A stretch of DNA of 64,000 nt, taken from positions 620,001 through 684,000 of the forward strand of contig CAXUJK010000002.1 of assembly GCA_964251385.1 (NCBI GenBank). The letters are read 5' to 3'. The notes below the pieces were generated by a model, which searched no databases, was not told where the DNA came from, and saw nothing but the letters and a program-made list of their open reading frames with translations. The stretch comes from CADCVW01 sp964251385. Lineage in GTDB: Bacteria; Pseudomonadota; Alphaproteobacteria; Sphingomonadales; Sphingomonadaceae. Below are positions 1 through 6,392 of the stretch, one piece after another (position 1 is the first letter of the stretch; every line of letters begins with the position of its first letter). The position numbers and the translations under genes are program-made.

Positions 1-1
1 G

Positions 2-1909
2 CTCGTCCATCACGGCAGCGGCCCGCGCTACACCGATCTGCTCGACGACGACTTCGCAACCGGGCTCGCCCGCCACGCGAGAAACGTCGCGGAGCGCTAC
101 CCGTGGATCGCCGACTGGACGCCTGTCAACGAACCGGTGACGACCGCGCGCTTCTCCGCCCTATACGGCCACTGGTATCCGCACCGACGCGACGAAGGAT
201 CGTTCTGGCGCGCGCTCGTCAATCAGGTCGACGCCACACGCCTCGCCATGCGCGCGGTGCGGGTGGTCAACCCGGGCGCGCGGCTGATCCAGACGGACGA
301 TCTCGGCCGCACCTATTCGACCCCGGCGCTCGCGGGCGAGGCCGCGTTCCACAACGATCGCCGCTGGGCGGGCTGGGACATGCTGTGCGGGCGGCTGACG
401 CCCGGTCATTTGCTCTGGGACCGCATCGCGTACCATGGCCTCGGCGACCGCCTGCGCGCGATCGCCGACGATCCGTGCCCGCCCGACGTGATCGGCATCA
501 ACCATTATCTGACCAGCGACCGCTTTCTGGATCACCGCCCAGGCAATTATCCCGGTCGGTCGGCCTCGCCCTGGGTCGACGTGGAGGCGGTGCGCGTGCT
601 GGAGCCGCGCGTGCCCGGACTTGAGATCGCGTTGCGCGAGGCGTGGGATCGGTACGGCATCCCGCTCGCGCTGACCGAAGTCCACAACGGCTGCACGCGC
701 GAGGAGCAGATGCGATGGATGGCCGAAGCCTGGGACGTCGCGGTCGCGTTCCGTGGGGAGGGCGTCGGCATCGAGGCCGTGACGTGCTGGGCATTGATGG
801 GAAGCAGCGGCTGGAACCGCTTGCTGACCGGGCCGGGCCTGACGGAGACGGGTGCGTACTGCCTCGCGTCCCGAACGCCGCGCCCGACCGCGATGGTCGA
901 ACTGCTCAAGGGTCTGCCGCACGATGCACCGCGCCATCCGGTGCTGGCGGGACAGGGCTGGTGGCGGCGGCCGATCCGGCTGCTGCACCCGCCCGTGTCC
1001 CACTCTCATCCGCAGGAGCGTGTCCGCATGACGAACGACGAACCGAGCCCCATCCTGATCTGCGGTGCGACGGGCACGCTCGGCCAAGCGCTGGCAGCGG
1101 CTTGCGCGCATCGCGGGCTTGCGCACGTGCTCACCGCGCGCGGGGACATGGAGCTAACCGACGCCGTTTCGGTCGCGGCGGCGCTGGACGCGCATCAACC
1201 CTGGGCGGTCGTCAACGCGGCGGGCTGGGTGCGCGTCGACGACGCAGAGGCCGACCGCGACGCCTGCTTCGCAGCAAACGCCACGGGTGCCATCCTTCTC
1301 GCCTCCGCCTGCGCGACACGCGGGATCGCGACCGCCAGCTTTTCGAGCGACCTCGTCTTCGACGGCCAAGCCGGACGCGCCTATCTCGAAACCGACGCGC
1401 CGTCGCCGCTCGGCGTCTACGGCGCGAGCAAAGCGGAGGCCGAGGCCGGCTTGACCCGGCTCGGCGGCACGCACCTCGTCGTGCGCACCGCCGCGTTCTT
1501 TTCCCCCTTCGACGCGCACAATTTCGCGGTCGGGGTCGTGCGCGAACTGTCGGCGGGACGACGTTTTCGTGCCGCATCGGACGCGGTGGTGTCTCTGAGC
1601 TACGTTCCTCATCTCGTGTCGGCGGTGCTCGACCTCGTCATCGACGGCGTGGCGGGCATCCGGCATCTGACCAACGGCACGCCGCTGTCCTGGGCCGATT
1701 TCGCCAGGGCGGTCGCGGGGGCGTGCGGGCTCGACGAGGCAATGATCGACTCTGTCCCGGCAGCCGACATGGGCTGGGCCGCACCGCGCCCGGCGTTCGC
1801 GGCATTGGACAGTGTGCACGGCGCGCTCCTGCCGCCGCTGGACGAGGCGCTGTGCCAGTTCGCCGACGAGATCGCGCGAAACGCCGCGTTCGGGCGCGCC
1901 GTCGCCTGA
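2..1909 (+). CDS. GH1-like / RmlD-like fusion protein (5' end outside window)
   Basis: The frame is open from the first bases, so the start lies upstream of the window. The N-terminal half resembles glycoside hydrolase family 1: it has TPVNEP, which carries the usual acid/base Glu, and later LTEVHNG at the nucleophile position. The C-terminal half is a Rossmann short-chain dehydrogenase of the dTDP-4-dehydrorhamnose reductase type, with GATGTLGQ, NAAGWV and YGASK. No stop separates the halves. An AGGAG followed by an in-frame ATG at 1028 lies exactly at the junction, so the reductase domain may also be made alone. The family assignment is clear at domain level. The substrate, and whether the GH1 part is catalytic, are not known; a role in modifying a sugar or polysaccharide is inference. 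Confidence 0.75.
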   Translation, partial: LVHHGSGPRYTDLLDDDFATGLARHARNVAERYPWIADWTPVNEPVTTARFSALYGHWYPHRRDEGSFWRALVNQVDATRLAMRAVRVVNPGARLIQTDDLGRTYSTPALAGEAAFHNDRRWAGWDMLCGRLTPGHLLWDRIAYHGLGDRLRAIADDPCPPDVIGINHYLTSDRFLDHRPGNYPGRSASPWVDVEAVRVLEPRVPGLEIALREAWDRYGIPLALTEVHNGCTREEQMRWMAEAWDVAVAFRGEGVGIEAVTCWALMGSSGWNRLLTGPGLTETGAYCLASRTPRPTAMVELLKGLPHDAPRHPVLAGQGWWRRPIRLLHPPVSHSHPQERVRMTNDEPSPILICGATGTLGQALAAACAHRGLAHVLTARGDMELTDAVSVAAALDAHQPWAVVNAAGWVRVDDAEADRDACFAANATGAILLASACATRGIATASFSSDLVFDGQAGRAYLETDAPSPLGVYGASKAEAEAGLTRLGGTHLVVRTAAFFSPFDAHNFAVGVVRELSAGRRFRAASDAVVSLSYVPHLVSAVLDLVIDGVAGIRHLTNGTPLSWADFARAVAGACGLDEAMIDSVPAADMGWAAPRPAFAALDSVHGALLPPLDEALCQFADEIARNAAFGRAVA

Positions 1910-1973
1910 CGCTTTTACGATCCGTTAACCCAGCCGGGCCCTAGATGCGGGACATCGCCAGGAACCCGTATCC

Positions 1974-3116
1974 ATGTCCCAACTCTTGTCCCGCGCGTCG
2001 ATCGTTCGCATCGTGTGCGACCTCGTCGCGCACGAGACCGGGACGTCGCGTGGGCGGCCCCATGCCGCCGGATGGAACGAGGCGACGCGGCTCGACGCGA
2101 AAGGCGCCGATCTCGACAGCCTGGAGCGGCTCGACGCCAGTGCCGCGCTCAACGAGTTCTTCCACCTGCACGAATATGGCGCGGAAGATTATCTGCTCGC
2201 GCTGCCGACGATCGGCGAATGGTGCGATCTCGTCGAACAGTCGCTTGCCGCCTGCGGAATGCATCTGACGTTCCGTACGTCCGGCTCGACCGGCGAGCCC
2301 AAGCGCTGCACGCACGCCTTTGACGATCTTGCGGTCGAAGCGGATCACTGGGCCGCGACGCTCGGGCCCATCGCTTCGATCGTCAGCCTCGTTCCCAGCC
2401 ACCACATCTACGGCACGATCTTTTCATGCCTGCTTCCCGATCGCCTCGGTGTGGAGTGCGTCACCGGTTCCGGAGCCGGCTTGATCTCGCGTGCGGCACC
2501 GGGCACGCTCGTCGTCGGCACGCCGACGCATTGGGCCTATCTGTCGCGCTCGCTGCTCGCCTTCCCGCCGGGCGTGACGGGCACGACATCCACCGCCCCG
2601 CTCCCGGGTCAGCTCGCGCACCGCCTGCGCGGCCAGCGGCTCGAACGCCTGACCGAGATCTACGGATCGAGCGAAACGGGCGGGGTCGCGGCGCGGACCG
2701 ATCCGCAAGCACCCTTCACGCTGCTTCCCCACTGGCGACGGTTCGGGGAGCACGCGCTCGCCCGCGATGCGTCGGATACGCTCGACATGCCCGACGGCGC
2801 GGAGTGGCTCGACGACCGGCATTTCGCTCTGTCCGGCCGCCGCGACGGCGCGGTGCAGATCGGGGGGCGAAACGTGTTTCCGACACGCGTGCGCGAACGT
2901 CTGCTCGAACATGCGGGCGTGGCCGACGCGGCGGTGCGGCTCGAACCCGCGACCGGGCGGCTCAAGGCCTTCATCGTTCCCGCGAGCGAGGACGTGTCGA
3001 TCGAGGATTTGGACGCATGGTGCGGCGCGCACATGGCGAGTCATGAACGCCCGCGCCGCTTCGCGTATGGCGGTGCACTTCCCCGCAACGCGATGGGCAA
3101 ACTCGCCGACTGGTGA
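1974..3116 (+). CDS. pcl: p-coumarate-activating AMP-forming ligase with ACP-like N-terminus
   Basis: This is a compact 380-residue adenylate-forming enzyme. TSGSTGEPK (residues 102-110) is the phosphate-binding loop, YGSSETGG (230-237) the A5 motif, GRRDGAVQIGG the A7-A8 hinge, and Lys376 in NAMGKL the A10 lysine. The usual first ~100 residues of 4-coumarate:CoA ligases are replaced by a segment resembling an acyl carrier protein: GADLDSLERLD with candidate phosphopantetheine Ser49, then NEFFHLHE and a TIGEWCDLV helix. Purple bacteria encode a p-coumaryl-CoA ligase next to pyp and tyrosine ammonia-lyase. With both of those genes nearby, activation of p-coumarate for loading onto PYP is the best reading. 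It converges on the minus-strand pyp group with one base between stops. The ACP-like reading is by eye; the domain could be a non-modified helical cap. Confidence 0.72.
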   Translation: MSQLLSRASIVRIVCDLVAHETGTSRGRPHAAGWNEATRLDAKGADLDSLERLDASAALNEFFHLHEYGAEDYLLALPTIGEWCDLVEQSLAACGMHLTFRTSGSTGEPKRCTHAFDDLAVEADHWAATLGPIASIVSLVPSHHIYGTIFSCLLPDRLGVECVTGSGAGLISRAAPGTLVVGTPTHWAYLSRSLLAFPPGVTGTTSTAPLPGQLAHRLRGQRLERLTEIYGSSETGGVAARTDPQAPFTLLPHWRRFGEHALARDASDTLDMPDGAEWLDDRHFALSGRRDGAVQIGGRNVFPTRVRERLLEHAGVADAAVRLEPATGRLKAFIVPASEDVSIEDLDAWCGAHMASHERPRRFAYGGALPRNAMGKLADW

Positions 3117-3117
3117 C

Positions 3118-3657
3118 CTAGGCCGCCACGCTCTCCAGCCGGTGCAGCAGTTCGGCCAACAACCCGCGATAATGATCGCCGATCTGGTTGACCTGCATCT
3201 GCAGCCGCGCGGTGAGCAGCGCGAGCGCCGCGTTCGACGTCGTCGGGTCGGTCAGCGCGCGTTCGGGCGTGAGGTCGCCCGTGGGATCGTAGTGCTCCAG
3301 ATGGTCGAGCACGCCGTCGAGGTCCGCATGTTCGGCAACGCGGAACACGTCGCTCGATCCTTCCGCCTTGTTGAACAACCGGATGTCCGACACCCATCCG
3401 CCGGCCGCGGCGCGGTACACGTTGATCTCGTACCAGAAGGGCAAAGCGGGTGTGACGCCGCACGTCATCGCGACCAGCGTGCCGTCGAACGCGAACGACC
3501 GCTTGCCCGTGCGCCGAAGAGACTGGTTGGCCAGCAACTGCGCGGGCGCCGACAGCGCCGGTTGCATCGCGGCCTCCAGCTCGCGCATGCGTTCCTGTGT
3601 CAGCTCGTCGAGGTGGCGCAGGCCTTGCGTGGCAGCGGCGGAGTTTTGTTGTGGCAT
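3118..3657 (-). CDS. uncharacterised protein, third gene of the pyp group
   Basis: This 179-residue soluble protein has no family that I recognise. It has no signal peptide or membrane segment. The N-terminal third is helical and charged, the middle is rich in aromatic and beta-prone residues (PFWYEINVYR, GGWVSDIRLF), and the C-terminus returns to amphipathic helix with a coiled-coil look. It starts 25 bases after the stop of the coiled-coil gene at 3683-4060, which follows pyp by 24 bases, so the three are probably one transcript. Co-transcription suggests a partner or output protein for the photoreceptor. That is inference only. Confidence 0.7.
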   Translation of the reverse strand: MPQQNSAAATQGLRHLDELTQERMRELEAAMQPALSAPAQLLANQSLRRTGKRSFAFDGTLVAMTCGVTPALPFWYEINVYRAAAGGWVSDIRLFNKAEGSSDVFRVAEHADLDGVLDHLEHYDPTGDLTPERALTDPTTSNAALALLTARLQMQVNQIGDHYRGLLAELLHRLESVAA

Positions 3658-3682
3658 CGTCTGTCCTGTCGTCCCGCGCTTC

Positions 3683-4060
3683 TTAGAAAACGTTCCTGGC
3701 GCGCGTCATGGCCACGTCGCGCAGGGTTTCGAGGCTTTCCTGCAACTTCACTTCGCGCTCGCTGCTCGACATCAGCATACGCGCGAGCGTTTGCGACTGT
3801 TCGTAGATCGACCGTTGCTGCGCCTCGCTCGTGCGGGCGAGCACGTTCAGGTCGTTGATCAGCGCGCGCAGCTGCCGCTCGCGCTCGCCGCCCTCGGCGA
3901 CGAGCCGCGCCACCGCCTCGATCTGCGCCTGCAGCTCGTCCGCGTCGGCGGGGACGGCGGGCACGCTGTTGCCGTTGGCGCCTTGCATCATCGCCAGCTC
4001 CTCGGGCGAGAACAGGTCGGCATCGATCCGTGCCTCCCCATCCACTCTTGTCTGCTTCAT
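3683..4060 (-). CDS. small coiled-coil protein, second gene of the pyp group
   Basis: The product is 125 residues, acidic at the N-terminus and then almost entirely heptad-rich helix from about residue 40 to the end (for example DELQAQIEAVARLVAE and SSSEREVKLQESLETLRD). It has no signal peptide, membrane helix or recognisable enzyme motif. Such a layout is common in dimerisation or signal-transmission adaptors. The gene lies 24 bases downstream of pyp on the same strand and just before another unrecognised gene. A role as a signalling adaptor for PYP is plausible but unproven. Confidence 0.7.
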   Translation of the reverse strand: MKQTRVDGEARIDADLFSPEELAMMQGANGNSVPAVPADADELQAQIEAVARLVAEGGERERQLRALINDLNVLARTSEAQQRSIYEQSQTLARMLMSSSEREVKLQESLETLRDVAMTRARNVF

Positions 4061-4084
4061 GACGATCTCCGAAGAACGAACCGC

Positions 4085-4459
4085 TCAGACGCGCTTGATG
4101 AAGATCCAGATGCCCTGCCTGGCATCCGCGGACTTCATGTGGATGCGGACGTTCGTCGTCTCCATCTTGTAGTCGAACTTGTAGTCGAACATCGTGTTGA
4201 CCTGCCCGTCCGCGACGGCCCGGAAGAAATGGTTGTAGAAGATCTGGCCCTTGGCGCAGGGCGCGATGTCGTTGAAGAAGTTGCGGCCCACCACGTCGGA
4301 CACGGCACGCCCGCTGATCCCGGATTCGACATGATTGAAGCGCAGTACGTTGCCCTGCTGATCCACCATGATCGCGCCGAACGGAAGCATCTCGACACGC
4401 GACGGGTCCATCGCGAGCCTGTTCTCGAGGTCGTCGGCACCGAACTTGATCATTTCCAT
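4085..4459 (-). CDS. pyp: photoactive yellow protein (PYP)
   Basis: This 124-residue PAS-fold blue-light receptor is one residue shorter than the ~125 aa Halorhodospira PYP and aligns over its whole length. Matching segments include FGADDLEN, LPFGAI, VVGRNFFNDIAPC, NTMFDYKFDYKM and IWIFIKRV. Cys68 corresponds to the chromophore cysteine Cys69, Glu45 to Glu46 and Arg51 to Arg52. Two chromophore-pocket positions differ: Phe41 replaces Tyr42 and Ser49 replaces Thr50. Tyr42 normally hydrogen-bonds the p-coumarate phenolate, so spectral tuning may be altered. The divergent tyrosine ammonia-lyase and the nearby ligase supply and activate the chromophore. The start ATG has a GGGA element about 12 bases upstream; an in-frame ATG two codons later is also possible. 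Confidence 0.95.
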   Translation of the reverse strand: MEMIKFGADDLENRLAMDPSRVEMLPFGAIMVDQQGNVLRFNHVESGISGRAVSDVVGRNFFNDIAPCAKGQIFYNHFFRAVADGQVNTMFDYKFDYKMETTNVRIHMKSADARQGIWIFIKRV

Positions 4460-4625
4460 TGTCGTACGTGTCCCTGCCTGGGGTTCGATATGCGTGCCGG
4501 GTTGAGGCCCGATTGCCCGTTCATTGCCATCCAGACCCTAACATCCGGCTAACCACGCACGTCTGACGACGTACCGAGCGGAGGGGGTAAGAGGCTGTTA
4601 ACCACGCGGGCGCAGAGGCGTCTTC
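4460..4625. promoter_or_regulatory. divergent pyp / tal intergenic control region
   Basis: These 166 bases separate the divergent starts of pyp and tal and must hold both promoters. I see no convincing sigma-70 hexamer pair. A 9-base direct repeat, TAACCACGC, occurs at 4550-4558 and 4599-4607, 49 bases apart, and could be a regulator site or chance. The second copy lies about 20 bases upstream of the tal start. Confidence 0.5.
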
Positions 4626-6284
4626 ATGAACTTCGTGACGCCCGTACCGCCCTGCTCCGTAGTCCATTCCGCGCGAACGACGATCGTCGTCGGCGACGCG
4701 GACCACCCGCTCGACCTCGGGCAGGTGGAGGCGATCGCGCGCGGCCAATCGAATGTAGTGCTCCATCCGGGCGCGATGGACCGGGCGGCGAAATCCGAGG
4801 CGCTGATCGCGCGTTTGGTCGACGAGCGGCGCGTCATCTACGGCGTGACGACGGGCTACGGCCCCCTAGCCGACAACCATGTCGATCCCCGGCTCGGCAG
4901 CGCTTTGCAGCGTAAGCTCGTCTACCATCTGGCCACCGGCGTCGGCGCGCCGCTGCCGCCCGTCGAGGCGCGCGCGATCGTGGTGGCGCGGCTGGCGACG
5001 CTGGCGCAGGGACTCTCGGCCGTGCGCCCCGAGCTGCTGACCTGGCTGTGCGATTGCCTCAACCGCGGCCTCGCCCCGATCATTCCGGAAAAAGGAACCG
5101 TCGGCGCGAGCGGCGACCTGACGCCGCTGGCGCACATGGCGTTAGCCTTCATGGGCGAGGGTGAGTTCTGGCACGACGGCGCGCCCGCGCCCGCCGCGGC
5201 CGTTCTGGCGCGTGCCGGGCTGGAGCCGATCACGCTGCATCACAAGGAAGGTCTGGCGCTGGTCAACGGGACGTCGGCGATGGCGGGGATCGCCGCATTG
5301 AACGGGTCGCGCGCGCGCCGGCTGCTGCGCATGTCCGCCCTGCTGACGATCGCCTACGCCGAAGTCCTCGGCGGTCATCGCGGCGCCTGGCATCCGCTGA
5401 CCGCGGTGGCGCGCCCGCATCCCGGGCAAAGGCGGGCCTGCACGCTGTTGTGGGCTTTGACCGAAGATGCGGAGCGGCTGGTCCCGTTCGACCCGCGGCC
5501 CCCGCAACTCGCCCCAGGCGACAGCGTCGCGCATGCGCAGGATATGCCGCAGGACGCGTACAGCATCCGTTGCGCCCCGCAGCTTCTCGGCGCGGTCGAC
5601 GACATGCTCGTCCACCACGACGGCATCGTCGCGATCGAGCTTACGGCGGTGACCGACAATCCGCTCGTGTTCGCCCACGAAGACACGATCCTCCACGCGG
5701 GCAATTTCTTCGGCCAGCACGTGTCCTTCGCGTCGGACAGCCTCGCCACCGCCGTCGCCATGGTCGGTGTGTGGAGCGAGCGTCAGATCGCGCGGCTGAC
5801 GGACGCGTCGCTCAGCCGCGGGCTTCCGCCCTTCCTGCAGGGCAACGCCACCGGCCTCAACAGCGGCTTCATGGGCGCGCAGGTCACGGCATCGGCGCTC
5901 GTCGCCGAACTCCGCACCAAATCCGCGCCCGCCTCGATCCAGTCCGTGCCGACCAACGCCAACAATCAGGACGTCGTCACCATGGGCACGATCGCGGCCC
6001 GGCGTGCACGCGACACGGTCATGGACGTATCACGCATCCTGGCGATCCAGGCCTTGTGCGTCGCGCAGGCGATCGACTTGCGCGAGCGGGAGGACCCGCG
6101 ACCGTTCGGCGCGGCGGCGCGCGCCGTGCGCGCGGCCGTGCGTGCGCGGAGCCCGTATCTCGACGAAGACCGCCCCATGTCCGCGGAGATCGAGGACCTG
6201 GCGGAGCATCTGCTGGGCGGCGACGCGGAAAGCCGCATCCGCGCGGACTGCGCGTCCATCGACCGGACTCTCGAAGACTTCTGA
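4626..6284 (+). CDS. tal: tyrosine ammonia-lyase (aromatic amino acid lyase)
   Basis: This 552-residue MIO enzyme converts L-tyrosine to p-coumarate plus ammonia. The MIO-forming Ala161-Ser162-Gly163 lies in GTVGASGDLTP, and catalytic Tyr72 is in IYGVTTGYGP. The substrate-selectivity pair is His101-Leu102 in LVYHLATGVG. It matches His89-Leu90 of Rhodobacter tyrosine ammonia-lyase, and both that pair and the MIO triad are offset by the same 12 residues. Histidine ammonia-lyases have Ser-His there and phenylalanine ammonia-lyases Phe-Leu, so tyrosine is the expected substrate. No other histidine-degradation gene is nearby. Its position divergent from pyp fits a dedicated chromophore-supply role. 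Confidence 0.9.
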   Translation: MNFVTPVPPCSVVHSARTTIVVGDADHPLDLGQVEAIARGQSNVVLHPGAMDRAAKSEALIARLVDERRVIYGVTTGYGPLADNHVDPRLGSALQRKLVYHLATGVGAPLPPVEARAIVVARLATLAQGLSAVRPELLTWLCDCLNRGLAPIIPEKGTVGASGDLTPLAHMALAFMGEGEFWHDGAPAPAAAVLARAGLEPITLHHKEGLALVNGTSAMAGIAALNGSRARRLLRMSALLTIAYAEVLGGHRGAWHPLTAVARPHPGQRRACTLLWALTEDAERLVPFDPRPPQLAPGDSVAHAQDMPQDAYSIRCAPQLLGAVDDMLVHHDGIVAIELTAVTDNPLVFAHEDTILHAGNFFGQHVSFASDSLATAVAMVGVWSERQIARLTDASLSRGLPPFLQGNATGLNSGFMGAQVTASALVAELRTKSAPASIQSVPTNANNQDVVTMGTIAARRARDTVMDVSRILAIQALCVAQAIDLREREDPRPFGAAARAVRAAVRARSPYLDEDRPMSAEIEDLAEHLLGGDAESRIRADCASIDRTLEDF

Positions 6285-6392
6285 TCACGCGACAACGCCG
6301 ACGCCGAGGCATGATCTTCACCCGACTTTAAGCGGGCCGGATTACGTCGCTTAGGGCAACCTAGTCTTCGATCGTCATAAGGACGCGCATCC

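Noticed and set aside
4626..6284. Histidine ammonia-lyase (hutH) as the product.
   Set aside because: The selectivity pair is His-Leu, not Ser-His, no hut genes are near, and pyp is divergent from it.
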